In this document: piece by piece, positions 52,051 through 60,716 of the stretch
Numbering within the stretch: position 1 is the stretch's first letter
How the letters are laid out: each line of letters starts with the position of its first letter
Source: Pedobacter chitinilyticus
GTDB lineage: Bacteria; Bacteroidota; Bacteroidia; Sphingobacteriales; Sphingobacteriaceae
Direction: 5' to 3'
NCBI RefSeq assembly: GCF_003313385.1
Contig: NZ_QMHN01000003.1
Span: forward strand, 372,001 to 436,000
DNA: 64,000 nucleotides
Notes under the pieces: generated by a model
What the model saw: the letters and a program-made list of their open reading frames with translations, nothing else
What the model was told of the DNA's origin: nothing
Database searches by the model: none
Program-made: the position numbers and the translations under genes

Positions 52051-54477
52051 ATGAAAAGATATATTGCATTCTCAACGCTCTTAACGGTTACAACAGCTTC
52101 TATGTTGGGCGAACCAGTACAAGCCCAGCAAGTAGCACCCTTAACCGTTCAAAAAATTATGCGGGACCCCAAATGGATGGGAACTTCACCCGATGCCTAT
52201 CGTTGGTCGGCAGATAGTAAAACGATTTTCTTTAACTGGAATCCCGAAAATAAAGACAAGGCGCAACCCTATAAGGTAAATGTAGCAAGTGTAAAAGTTG
52301 ATAAAGCAGAGAACGGGGAAGCAGATAAAAACGCGGAAATTAACTATGCTTACAATAAAGACAAATCCCTAGGTCTGTTGGAGAAAGGGGGTGATCTTTA
52401 CCTTTCGAACCTTAAAGCCAAAAAGGAAACCCGCCTGACCAATACCTTAGAAAGAGAGAGCAATGCCAAGTTTTTGTACAACAACGATGTGGTTTTTCAA
52501 CGTGCAGAAAATGTTTATCAACTAAACTTGGCCACTGGCGAATTAAAACAGCTCACTAACTTCATCAAGGGAAAACAAGAAGGATTTGGAATGCCATCGG
52601 GGAGAGGTCCAGTTCGTTCAGCAGGAACTTCGCAACAAGATACCTGGTTAAAAAATGATCAAACCGCATTATTCGATATCATTAAAAAGCGAAACGCAGA
52701 AGGTGGGAATAGAGGCGCAGGAGGCGGAAGACGTTTTGGTGCCGCAGGCGCTAATTCGACACCAGCCAGAACCATCAAGCCTATTTATTTGGAAGAAGAT
52801 TTTATGGCGGGCTTAACCGTTAGCCCAGATGGTAAATTTGTAAGCTACCGCTTGATCAAGCAGGCTACAGGAAACAAAAATACCATTGTGCCTAACTACG
52901 TAACTGCTTCTGGCTATACCGAAGACATTAATGGCAGAACCAAAGTAGGTGAAACCTTATCAACCAGTATTACCTATGTTTTAGATTTGGATAAAGATTC
53001 GGTTTACGCGGTAAGCACGGCACAAATACCTGGCATTAAAGATTTACCCGATTATGTGAAAGATTATCCAAAACAGCTAGAAGAAAGAACCAAGAAGAAC
53101 GAAGATCGAAAAGTGAACCTCAATGTGGTGAACTGGAATGAAAGTGGCTCTTTTGCGGTAGTTTCTGGCCGGGCACAGGACAATAAAGATTTCTGGATTT
53201 TGAAACTCGACCCTACCACAGGAAAGTTGAGTTTAATAGACCGTCAACGAGACGAAGCTTGGGTAGGTGGTCCTGGAATTAACAGAGATGTAAGATGGAT
53301 AGACAACCAACGTTTTTATTTCCAAAGCGAAGCGACTGGTTACTCTCATTTATACACCTACAACATCAACACTGGTGAAAAGAAACAACTGACTTCTGGA
53401 AAATGGGAAGTACAGCAAGTACAACTTTCTAAAGATAAAAGCACTTTCTACATCAGCGGAAATAAAGAACATCCAGGCATTACCCATTTTTACAAAATCA
53501 GTGTAAACGGCGGCGACTTGGTTCAAATTACCAGCATGAAAGGTGGTAACGAAGTGACGTTGTCTCCTGACGAAAAATGGTTGGCCATTAACTATTCTTA
53601 CATGAATAAACCTTGGGAGCTTTACATCCAAGCCAATAAACCTGGCGCAAAAGCAGTGAAAGTAACCCAATCTACTTCAGCAGAATTTGAAAGTTACGAA
53701 TGGCGCCAACCAGACTTGGTATCATTTAAAAACCGCTATGGCGACGATGTATACGCTAGAGTTTATCCTGCTGAAAATCCGCACCCAAATAAACCAGCGG
53801 TAGTTTTTGTACATGGAGCAGGCTATCTACAAAATGTACACTACTGGTGGAGCCAATACTTTCGAGAGTATATGTTCAATAATCTTTTGGCAGATAACGG
53901 CTATACCGTGATTGATATCGACTACACCGCAAGTTCTGGTTATGGCCGTAACCATCGTACAGGAATTTATCGCCATATGGGCGGAAAAGATTTGACCGAT
54001 CAGGTAGATGGCGTGAAGATGCTGGTCGAAAAATATGGCGTTAACCCTAAAAATGTTGGTTTGTACGGTGGATCTTATGGTGGCTTTATTACATTGATGG
54101 GTTTGTTTAATGCATCAGATACCTTTAGAGCAGGAGCGGCACTAAGATCAGTAACGGATTGGGCGCACTACAACCATGGTTATACCGCAAATATCCTTAA
54201 CGAACCATTTAACGATCCAGAAGCATATAAGAAAAGCTCACCAATTTACTTTGCAGACAAGCTTAAAGGCGATTTGGTAATGTTACACGGGATGGTCGAT
54301 GTAAATGTGCATTTCCAAGATATTGTGCGCTTAAGCCAACGTTTTATTGAGTTAGGAAAAGACAATTGGGAGTTAGCGGTATATCCCGTAGAAGATCATG
54401 GCTTTGTTGAACCTAGCAGCTGGACGGATGAGTACAAACGTATCTTCAAGTTGTTTGAGAATACGCTAAAGAAGTAA
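52051..54477 (+). CDS. S9 family serine peptidase (DPP IV/prolyl oligopeptidase-like), exported
   Basis: An 808-residue exported protein with signal peptide (ending VQA). The N-terminal beta-propeller (about 80-560) with TolB/DPP IV-like blades (LSPDEKWLAINYSYMN) is followed by an alpha/beta hydrolase domain: RVYPAENPHPNKPAVVFVHG, the nucleophile GGSYGGF in GLYGGSYGGFITLMGLF, Asp in MVDVNVHFQDI and His in VEDHGFVEPSSW. These form the S9 triad. It probably removes N-terminal dipeptides from peptides, completing the M14-M14-S9 peptide-degradation operon. Confidence 0.93.
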   Translation: MKRYIAFSTLLTVTTASMLGEPVQAQQVAPLTVQKIMRDPKWMGTSPDAYRWSADSKTIFFNWNPENKDKAQPYKVNVASVKVDKAENGEADKNAEINYAYNKDKSLGLLEKGGDLYLSNLKAKKETRLTNTLERESNAKFLYNNDVVFQRAENVYQLNLATGELKQLTNFIKGKQEGFGMPSGRGPVRSAGTSQQDTWLKNDQTALFDIIKKRNAEGGNRGAGGGRRFGAAGANSTPARTIKPIYLEEDFMAGLTVSPDGKFVSYRLIKQATGNKNTIVPNYVTASGYTEDINGRTKVGETLSTSITYVLDLDKDSVYAVSTAQIPGIKDLPDYVKDYPKQLEERTKKNEDRKVNLNVVNWNESGSFAVVSGRAQDNKDFWILKLDPTTGKLSLIDRQRDEAWVGGPGINRDVRWIDNQRFYFQSEATGYSHLYTYNINTGEKKQLTSGKWEVQQVQLSKDKSTFYISGNKEHPGITHFYKISVNGGDLVQITSMKGGNEVTLSPDEKWLAINYSYMNKPWELYIQANKPGAKAVKVTQSTSAEFESYEWRQPDLVSFKNRYGDDVYARVYPAENPHPNKPAVVFVHGAGYLQNVHYWWSQYFREYMFNNLLADNGYTVIDIDYTASSGYGRNHRTGIYRHMGGKDLTDQVDGVKMLVEKYGVNPKNVGLYGGSYGGFITLMGLFNASDTFRAGAALRSVTDWAHYNHGYTANILNEPFNDPEAYKKSSPIYFADKLKGDLVMLHGMVDVNVHFQDIVRLSQRFIELGKDNWELAVYPVEDHGFVEPSSWTDEYKRIFKLFENTLKK

Positions 54478-54500
54478 AAGGGTGCTTTAATGTATGGCTG

Positions 54501-54597
54501 ACCCTGAAATAAATTTACTGCGTAGCTTTTCGCTTCGCTACAGATCAGGGTGACGGTAAATCATCGCTCCGTCATGCTGAATTTATTTCAGCATCAG
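54501..54597. repeat. compound palindromic repeat after the S9 peptidase gene
   Basis: CTGAAATAAATT (54504-54515) and AATTTATTTCAG (54580-54591) are exact inverted copies, with flanking near matches. The right end itself folds as ATGCTGAA/TTCAGCAT around a TTTAT loop (54574-54594). The middle holds CGTAGC...GCTACAGATCAGGGTGACG. This looks like a dispersed repeat or tiny inverted-repeat element, 24 bp after the peptidase stop. Confidence 0.65.
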
Positions 54598-54773
54598 TTT
54601 TAAAGTAATTACTAGTGAGTTAGAAATCGGCTCAGGTAAAATATGATTGGGGAAACTAGGTACTATATTATCCAAAGGAGATAAAATTTTAATCCTTTTG
54701 TGCCTGGAGCCTGAAAATGATTGACAATAAGAGATTTTCTATATAAGTTAGCTACAACCAATAAGTTTAAAAG

Positions 54774-55670
54774 ATGGACATTAGATTTTTTAGGAGACGT
54801 TTCGTTTATTTTCTCGCAGCAATTTGCTTTTTATCAATTGGTATCCAAAATGCTCACGCTTCCCTTTCTGCACAAGCTACTGAAAAGCCTAACAAAGAGA
54901 AGGTGATTAAAATTCTTGCTATTGGCAATAGTTTTTCTGAAGATGCTTTAGAGCAGTACTTTTATGGATTGGCCAACGCTGGAGGTTACAAAGTGATTAT
55001 CGGAAACTTATACATTGGCGGTGCGCCATTGGATTTGCATTGGAAAAACGTACAAGAAGATAAAGATGCCTATGAATATCGTAAAATAGGATTGGATGGA
55101 AAGAAGGAGCGTTTCCCGAAAACCAGCATCTCGAAAGCCATCGCTGATGAACAATGGGATTATATCAGCTTGCAACAAGCCAGCCCCAAATCAGGATTGT
55201 TTGAAACTTATTTGGAGCCGCTACCCTTATTGTTCGATTATGTAAAGGGTAAGGCCACTAATCCCAAGGTGAAACTTGTTTGGCACCAAACCTGGGCCTA
55301 TGCGCAAACCTCTACACACAGCGGTTTTGCAAGTTATGGTAAAGATCAGATGAAGATGTATCAAAGTATTATGGACGCCTCAAAAAAAGCCATGAAGTTA
55401 GTCGCTTTTGACATTTTGGTGCCCTCGGGAACTGCTATACAAAATGCACGTACCAAACTGGGCGATGTTTTATGTAGAGACGGCTATCACCTTGACCTTA
55501 ACATCGGTCGATACATTGCCTCTTGCACTTGGTATGAAGCTATTTTCAAACAAACCGTAGTAGGTAATGCTTACAGGCCCGAAAAGGTCACGGAAGAACA
55601 AGCTGCAATAGGTCAGCAGGCAGCACACGAAGCTGTAAAGAAGCCTTTTAAGGTATCCAAAATCAAATAA
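54774..55670 (+). CDS. DUF4886 SGNH-like secreted protein
   Basis: A 298-residue protein. The start at 54774 begins a long hydrophobic segment (FFRRRFVYFLAAICFLSIGIQNAHA) read as a signal. ILAIGNSFSEDALEQYF opens a DUF4886 domain, whose GNSFS resembles the GDS block of SGNH hydrolases. It continues with NLYIGGAPLDLHWKN, WDYISLQQASPKSGLF, WHQTWAYAQTSTHSGFASYG and the C-terminal DGYHLDLNIGRYIASC with the His typical of block V. It may be a carbohydrate esterase or lipase-like enzyme; the substrate is unknown. Confidence 0.82.
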   Translation: MDIRFFRRRFVYFLAAICFLSIGIQNAHASLSAQATEKPNKEKVIKILAIGNSFSEDALEQYFYGLANAGGYKVIIGNLYIGGAPLDLHWKNVQEDKDAYEYRKIGLDGKKERFPKTSISKAIADEQWDYISLQQASPKSGLFETYLEPLPLLFDYVKGKATNPKVKLVWHQTWAYAQTSTHSGFASYGKDQMKMYQSIMDASKKAMKLVAFDILVPSGTAIQNARTKLGDVLCRDGYHLDLNIGRYIASCTWYEAIFKQTVVGNAYRPEKVTEEQAAIGQQAAHEAVKKPFKVSKIK

Positions 55671-55687
55671 GAAGTATTTTCTTTCAA

Positions 55688-55725
55688 AATTAAAAGCCGC
55701 ACAGTTATGCGGCTTTTAATTTTTT
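55688..55725 (+). terminator. intrinsic terminator after the DUF4886 gene
   Basis: AATTAAAAGCCGCA (55688-55701) pairs with TGCGGCTTTTAATT (55708-55721) across a 6-nt loop and is followed by TTTT. A-rich flanks allow use in both directions. Confidence 0.92.
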
Positions 55726-55894
55726 AATGCGTTTTCTTGCGTTTTAATTTTAGTTTTCGTATCATTATCTTATTGAAAGAGAGATAAATTGCATTTTTGC
55801 TTGCCTAAACCTGCAAATTGTTGCGTTTTGAAGCGTAATCGCCGTTTTGCTCCTTTCCCTAACCAAACTAATCTTAAACCATTAAACAAAACGT

Positions 55895-57448
55895 ATGAGA
55901 AAACTTTTACTACTATTCTTATCAGCTGGAACTTTTTTTGCAAAAGCTCAAGTGAGTTTGACTGCGGACTGGTCTCTTCTTGCTCCTGGGTCAAGTCAAA
56001 TTACTGCTAATACAGGAGCTTCGGTGGCGTACAATCCCTCAACTCAACATTTATTATTCCCTGATAGAAATAATAAAGTAAGTATACTATCCCCTGCCGA
56101 TGGAACTACCATTAAAATTTCTGGAGGTACTCCGAAGGAGTTAAAAACAGATGCCACATGGTCTAGTGATGGCTTTAAGTATAACAAGATTCGGGTAGAT
56201 GCAGATGGCGTGATCTACGCGATAAATCTGATAACGGCAGCAGGGAACTTGTCTATTTATAGGTGGGTTAACGAAGATGATCAAGCTCCGACAAGAACTC
56301 AGTTCTCGATGGCTGCCAGAATGGGGGATTCATTTGGAATCTACGGTACGGGAGATAATACTAGGCTTTATGTCAGTGGATCTGGAAGTGACAAAATTTA
56401 TGTTTATAGAGTTACAGGAGGAGTAATTACACAGGACAGGGTAATTACGATAACTACTGGTTGGGCTAGATCCAGTATATCTCCCATTAGCGAGAACGAA
56501 TTGATCATTGCGGGCCCTAGCGGTACTTGGGTAAGAAAAGTGGCTACTGCGGCAGGAGGGACAACTTTGCTGGCAGGAACGGTTACCATTAGCAAGCAAA
56601 ATTCTGCCTTCGCTAATGCAGAATATTTTGTGGATGGGACTAAGAAATATATTACTGTACATGGGGCAGTAATAAATGCTAGCATGCAGCAAATTGGGAT
56701 GGAATTTGAAGTTTATAACATTACAGACATTGCTAATCCTTCATTAGTTACCAAATCGACTTTGATGACCCCTCCTGTGGCTCAAAATGGCAGTGCGTAT
56801 GCTGACGCAGCAGTCTTGAAAAATGCAGATCAAACATTCACCTTTTTTCATACCGTTTTAGCTAATGGCTTGGCGTCTTATACCTCAAACACCACACTCC
56901 CTGTAACCCTTACCTCTTTCAATGCCTCTCTAGTAAAACGACAAAGTACCCTAACTTGGCAAACCGCCTCGGAATCGAAAAACAAAGGCTTCGAAGTATT
57001 GCGTTCTAACGATAACGCCAACTTCTCGCCCATTGGTTTCGTGAACTCTAAAGCGCAAAATGGTAACTCATCAGAAGAGCTGAACTACAGCTTTATAGAC
57101 CGTACGGCTAAAGCAGGAGAAAATTATTATAAACTGAAACAGGTTGATTTAGATGGAAGCGAACAGCCGTTTGATAAAGTAGTCAGCGTAAAACTTGGCT
57201 TCGACGATAATAGCGTGGTGGCTTTTCCTAACCCAACCACCAAATATGTAACCGTTAATACAGGCACTACTGACTATAAAGCCATTAAATATGAACTATT
57301 TGATGTGAGCGGAAAGAAAGTTTTAAGTGAAAATGCGAAAGCTACCGAGCAAGAACTTAGTCTGGGCAGCCTTCCCGCTTCTATCTATTACCTAAGGATT
57401 TCAAAAAACAACGAGCTTCAAAAGACCGTTAAGCTCATTAAACAGTAA
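55895..57448 (+). CDS. DUF4623 secreted protein with T9SS C-terminal sorting domain
   Basis: A 517-residue exported protein. A signal peptide (ending GTFFAKA) precedes a beta-propeller-like region of about 300 residues (VAYNPSTQHLLFPDRNNKV, DADGVIYAINLI, IYGTGDNTRLYVSGSGSD) matching DUF4623. From about 340 on is a fibronectin-type strand set (VTLTSFNASLVKRQSTLTWQ), then the type IX secretion tail (VVAFPNPTTKYVTVN, YELFDVSGKKVLSENA, LPASIYYLRISKNN). This tail directs export through the T9SS, whose regulator PorX is encoded at 30155. Cargo function unknown. Confidence 0.85.
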   Translation: MRKLLLLFLSAGTFFAKAQVSLTADWSLLAPGSSQITANTGASVAYNPSTQHLLFPDRNNKVSILSPADGTTIKISGGTPKELKTDATWSSDGFKYNKIRVDADGVIYAINLITAAGNLSIYRWVNEDDQAPTRTQFSMAARMGDSFGIYGTGDNTRLYVSGSGSDKIYVYRVTGGVITQDRVITITTGWARSSISPISENELIIAGPSGTWVRKVATAAGGTTLLAGTVTISKQNSAFANAEYFVDGTKKYITVHGAVINASMQQIGMEFEVYNITDIANPSLVTKSTLMTPPVAQNGSAYADAAVLKNADQTFTFFHTVLANGLASYTSNTTLPVTLTSFNASLVKRQSTLTWQTASESKNKGFEVLRSNDNANFSPIGFVNSKAQNGNSSEELNYSFIDRTAKAGENYYKLKQVDLDGSEQPFDKVVSVKLGFDDNSVVAFPNPTTKYVTVNTGTTDYKAIKYELFDVSGKKVLSENAKATEQELSLGSLPASIYYLRISKNNELQKTVKLIKQ

Positions 57449-57470
57449 ATAGGGTTAGTTAAATAAGTTG

Positions 57471-57497
57471 AGGCTCCGACGTATGTTGGGGCCTTTT
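57471..57497 (+). terminator. intrinsic terminator of the T9SS cargo gene
   Basis: GGCTCCGAC (57472-57480) pairs with GTTGGGGCC (57485-57493, with G-U pairs) around GTAT and is followed by TTTTTT. Confidence 0.85.
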
Positions 57498-57579
57498 TTG
57501 TCATAGCTATGATCTAATTTTCAATAAAGAAGTATCATTTTTATCTATGGAGCTATCAAAATTAAGTATGGTTTTAGCG

Positions 57580-57610
57580 TTGGCCCGGCAAGCTTTTTAG
57601 GCTATCTTTG
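57580..57610 (+). promoter_or_regulatory. promoter of the peroxiredoxin gene
   Basis: TTG (57580-57582), 20 bp, TATCTTTG (57603-57610). Both elements match consensus; the leader is about 25-30 nt. Confidence 0.78.
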
Positions 57611-57641
57611 CAGCACGAAAATTAAAAAACACGAAATAATT

Positions 57642-58274
57642 ATGAGTTACGTAGGTAAAAAATTCCCTAGTATTACAGTTGATGCCATGTCTGAAATGGG
57701 TGACGACTTGAAAATCAACGTTTTTGAAGAAGCAGTAAAAAATAACTCTAAAGTATTGTTGTTCTGGTACCCAAAAGACTTCACTTTCGTTTGCCCTACT
57801 GAATTACACGCTTTCCAAGCAGCTTTAGAAGATTTTAAACAAAGAAATACCGTAGTAATTGGTGCATCTTGCGACACTAACGAAGTACACTTTGCGTGGT
57901 TAAACACTGCAAAAGACAACGGTGGTATCGAAGGTGTTACTTATCCATTAATTGCGGATACCCACAGACAATTAGCAGGTACTTTAGGTATCTTGGATCA
58001 AGAGGTTGAGTACACTGAAGAAGGAGAAGAAGTTTTCTCTGGATCTAACGTATCTTACCGTGCTACTTACCTAATTGACGAGACTGGTAAAGTATTCCAC
58101 GAGAGTGTAAACGATATGCCGTTGGGCAGAAACGTAAAAGAATATTTGCGTTTAATTGATGCTTATGCACACGTACAAAAACATGGAGAAGTTTGCCCAG
58201 CTAACTGGGAAGAAGGAAAATCAGCCATGAACGCGACTAGAACTGGCGTTGCTGAGTACTTAAGTGCTAACTAA
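57642..58274 (+). CDS. 2-Cys peroxiredoxin (AhpC/Prx1 type)
   Basis: A 210-residue cytosolic peroxidase that reduces H2O2 and organic peroxides. The peroxidatic Cys is C51 in DFTFVCPTEL, and the resolving Cys is in HGEVCPANWEEG near residue 187. The motif TNEVHFAWLN and the extended C-terminus are typical of AhpC/Prx1 rather than PrxQ. It has its own consensus promoter. A dispersed palindrome separates it from a thioredoxin-like gene and a small helical protein gene, which may form one redox cluster. Confidence 0.93.
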   Translation: MSYVGKKFPSITVDAMSEMGDDLKINVFEEAVKNNSKVLLFWYPKDFTFVCPTELHAFQAALEDFKQRNTVVIGASCDTNEVHFAWLNTAKDNGGIEGVTYPLIADTHRQLAGTLGILDQEVEYTEEGEEVFSGSNVSYRATYLIDETGKVFHESVNDMPLGRNVKEYLRLIDAYAHVQKHGEVCPANWEEGKSAMNATRTGVAEYLSAN

Positions 58275-58283
58275 AAAACTTAT

Positions 58284-58360
58284 CGTTATTGCGAGGCACG
58301 AAGCAATCTTACAACGTTAATTTAAGATTGCTTCGTTGTTCTTCCTTGCAAAGACGATGA
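58284..58360. repeat. dispersed palindromic repeat (GAAGCAATCTTA type)
   Basis: ACGAAGCAATCTTA (58298-58311) and TAAGATTGCTTCGT (58323-58336) are perfect 14-bp inverted arms. Flanking GTTATTGCGAGGC and CCTTGCAAAGACG extend the pairing imperfectly. This matches a repeat type (CATTGCGAGGNACGAAGCAATC) I recall from many genomes. Confidence 0.75.
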
Positions 58361-58454
58361 TTTCTACCTTTTTTCAAACCATTAACTATGCGATTTCTAA
58401 ACTAACACAAGACTGTAAAAGTAATGTGATTGCATAGCTATTAAATTTAATATC

Positions 58455-58763
58455 ATGTTTTTAGAATTAACAGAAGATAGTTTAAACCAATACCTTTCAG
58501 ATAATCCGAAGGTAATGGTACAATATGCAGCATCATGGTGTGGTAACTGCCGTATCATGAAACCAAAGTTTAAAAAATTAGCATCAGAAAATGAGGATGT
58601 GGCGTTTTTAATCGTTGATGCAGAGAAATTTCCAGAGTCGAGAAAATTTGCGAAAGTTGATAACCTACCAACCTTTGCCGCTTTTCAAAACGGAGCTTTG
58701 GTTGATCAGGTGCAAACCAATAAAGCAGAAGTTTTAACGGATTTATTTGCTAAAATCAAGTAA
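58455..58763 (+). CDS. thioredoxin-family protein with CGNC active site
   Basis: A 102-residue thioredoxin fold. The active site is ASWCGNCRIMKP (C29, C32), a variant of WCGPC. The cis-Pro segment DNLPTFAAFQNG is present. It may reduce the peroxiredoxin encoded just upstream. The gene's stop is 2 bp from the start of the next small gene, so they are translated together. Confidence 0.92.
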   Translation: MFLELTEDSLNQYLSDNPKVMVQYAASWCGNCRIMKPKFKKLASENEDVAFLIVDAEKFPESRKFAKVDNLPTFAAFQNGALVDQVQTNKAEVLTDLFAKIK

Positions 58764-58765
58764 TT

Positions 58766-59014
58766 ATGAAAGTTCCAGTAATCAGACAGTTTTTTGAAAA
58801 CGCTACGCCTGAGCAGTTAAATGCAACATTAGAAGTGTTAGAAGCATTTTGCGAATTCAGAGGTGTAAGTGAAGCCGAAGTGGATGTCGCAGGAGAAATG
58901 ATTACCAATATTTGCGGCGCATTAGAAGTGCATGAAAGCGTAAAAGGCGGGATGGCCGAAAGAGAAGCGCTGAATGCATTCTCCCAAAAGGTAATGGGGT
59001 CTATTGATCGATAG
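58766..59014 (+). CDS. DUF6952 small helical protein
   Basis: An 82-residue protein beginning MKVPVIRQFFENATPEQLNA with a helical amphipathic pattern, Cys at CEFRG and NICGALEVHE. I recognise it as the small family (DUF6952) that follows peroxiredoxin/thioredoxin genes in Bacteroidota. Function unknown; the conserved order suggests a role in the redox cluster. It starts 2 bp after the thioredoxin stop. Confidence 0.75.
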   Translation: MKVPVIRQFFENATPEQLNATLEVLEAFCEFRGVSEAEVDVAGEMITNICGALEVHESVKGGMAEREALNAFSQKVMGSIDR

Positions 59015-59050
59015 ACTTTTTTCGTAAAAGGACACCTTAATAAGGGTGTT

Positions 59051-59087
59051 AAACCTCGCAGGTTTTTAAAACCTGCGAGGTTTTTTT
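59051..59087 (+). terminator. intrinsic terminator, also a dispersed-repeat-like palindrome
   Basis: AAACCTCGCAGGTTTT (59051-59066) and AAAACCTGCGAGGTTT (59068-59083) are nearly loopless perfect inverted arms, with TTTT following. The core CCTCGCAGG/CCTGCGAGG resembles a repeat I recall from other Bacteroidota. Confidence 0.85.
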
Positions 59088-59105
59088 ATGTCCAAAAAAA
59101 AAATG

Positions 59106-59134
59106 AAAAATCACCCTAAAGGGGTGATTTTTTT
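59106..59134. terminator. second intrinsic terminator
   Basis: AAAAATCACCC (59106-59116) pairs with GGGTGATTTTT (59122-59132). It has both A-run and T-run flanks and directly follows the first terminator, so read-through into the next gene is doubly blocked. Confidence 0.85.
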
Positions 59135-59254
59135 GAATAGAAAATCACGCATATTTGATTTTATCAATTGGTTTTGAAAATCTATTTCATGCCGTTGCAG
59201 TTTTTTTTAAGCGCTACTCGATCTTCAAGACCATAACAGACTTAACCAAATGTT

Positions 59255-60637
59255 ATGAAGACAAAATTTATCTTTTTAACACTGCTACTAGGCTTAGCAG
59301 TGGAATTAACTTGGGCGCAAATTCCCAAAGTTAAATCAGTAACTCCTGATGCCGTTAAAAAAAAGGAGCCCGAAGTTAAACCAGTGGATAATGATACCAC
59401 AGAATTAATTAAAAAATTGAAGGCGTTGATGAAAGATGAGAAGGGCAGGCATAAAATAGGCACCTTTAAGATAGAACGTTATGTGGTTGTATTTCCCTCC
59501 TGTTTCCCAATCAAACACCAAAAGGAGATGGCCGACATTAGGCACATCGTAGATTCGTTGGTGAAGCGCGACAGTTTTAAAAATGAAACAAGAGAATATG
59601 ACTTTGAATTTCAAACACCTTTACAATGTTATAATGCCCAAAAAGGAAACAAAATAAGGTTGAAGATTGCCGAAGTAGATAGTGTAAAAGTGGACATTAA
59701 AGAGGGGACAATAGAGCTGTTAAAGATATATACCAATGATGGCGAAATTTTTTACAATACCCAAGCACCAGTGCCCATTATCACCATGGAAAAACGTTTT
59801 TCAGATAAATTACGGAATCCCAAAGATGGCTGCTTTGTACTATTGAAAGATGTATTGTCATTTGATGCAGATACCAGATTCAATTACTTTCCCGACGATA
59901 CGGTGTTTACCATGCGTAGAGATTCACGTAAATCCATCGAGACCTTTCCGTTAAGTGCCAGCAATGATTTTTCCTCTTTTGTGAACATACAGGCCTATTC
60001 TGATTTATTGGGTGTGTTGGGAGATAAGGCTAATGGATTGGTCCAAATAGAGGCAAACACTAAATTTTACCTGCATAGGGGTAATGTTTTTAATAAGTTT
60101 ATGTACCTTCTTTATGCCTTCGAACCATTCTTTCACTTCAGCAAAATCGACAGTAAGTTTGATACAATTGCCTTATCCTCTCCTGGAGAAATTAACCGTA
60201 TGGAAGTGTTTAGGAGATATACTTTTGCTGTAGGCACGGATTTAAATTTCTTTAGGTTTGATTGGCGACCAGCGAACTCTTTCGAGCTTAAAGCGGGATA
60301 CCAATACAGTACTTCAAATTTAGTGTTTAATGGAAAAAAAATAGACGCCATTTTACATACGCCATATGCTGAGGCGGCTATTAAAAGCAAAAGGATGAAA
60401 AACTTTGGCACCGATATTCGTGTGCGTTTTTTAGTGCAAAAGCTAAATCCAATTGATGGCATTGATACTAGCTCCTGGGATCATTTGTGGGCATTCAAAG
60501 CCAGTGTCTATTATTTTTCGGGCAGTAAAAACAAAGACAAGGTTTTCCTGAGGTTCCTTAATTATGTTGATCCCGGAAACCGAAAACAGGATTTTTCACA
60601 ACTTCAATTAGGGTTTAGTAAAGCCATATCTTTTTAA
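59255..60637 (+). CDS. exported, outer-membrane-like protein of unknown function
   Basis: A 460-residue protein not recognised. Signal peptide (ending VELTWAQ) is clear. A Lys/Glu/Pro-rich stretch (about 20-50) is followed by an alpha/beta region (VVVFPSCFPIKHQKEMADI). The C-terminal 200 residues have alternating-strand character (FAVGTDLNFFRFDWRPANSFELKAGYQYS, IRVRFLVQKLN) and the protein ends QLGFSKAISF, with a terminal Phe as in outer-membrane beta-barrels. No paralogue or named domain was seen. Two terminators lie upstream, so it starts its own transcript, possibly including the two genes downstream (79- and 57-bp gaps). Confidence 0.6.
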   Translation: MKTKFIFLTLLLGLAVELTWAQIPKVKSVTPDAVKKKEPEVKPVDNDTTELIKKLKALMKDEKGRHKIGTFKIERYVVVFPSCFPIKHQKEMADIRHIVDSLVKRDSFKNETREYDFEFQTPLQCYNAQKGNKIRLKIAEVDSVKVDIKEGTIELLKIYTNDGEIFYNTQAPVPIITMEKRFSDKLRNPKDGCFVLLKDVLSFDADTRFNYFPDDTVFTMRRDSRKSIETFPLSASNDFSSFVNIQAYSDLLGVLGDKANGLVQIEANTKFYLHRGNVFNKFMYLLYAFEPFFHFSKIDSKFDTIALSSPGEINRMEVFRRYTFAVGTDLNFFRFDWRPANSFELKAGYQYSTSNLVFNGKKIDAILHTPYAEAAIKSKRMKNFGTDIRVRFLVQKLNPIDGIDTSSWDHLWAFKASVYYFSGSKNKDKVFLRFLNYVDPGNRKQDFSQLQLGFSKAISF

Positions 60638-60716
60638 TTCTTGCCAAATCCCTGCAAAAGGCACTGTTAATAAGTAACAACTAATTAAATAAACATTAAC
60701 TCTTTAATCTAAAACT

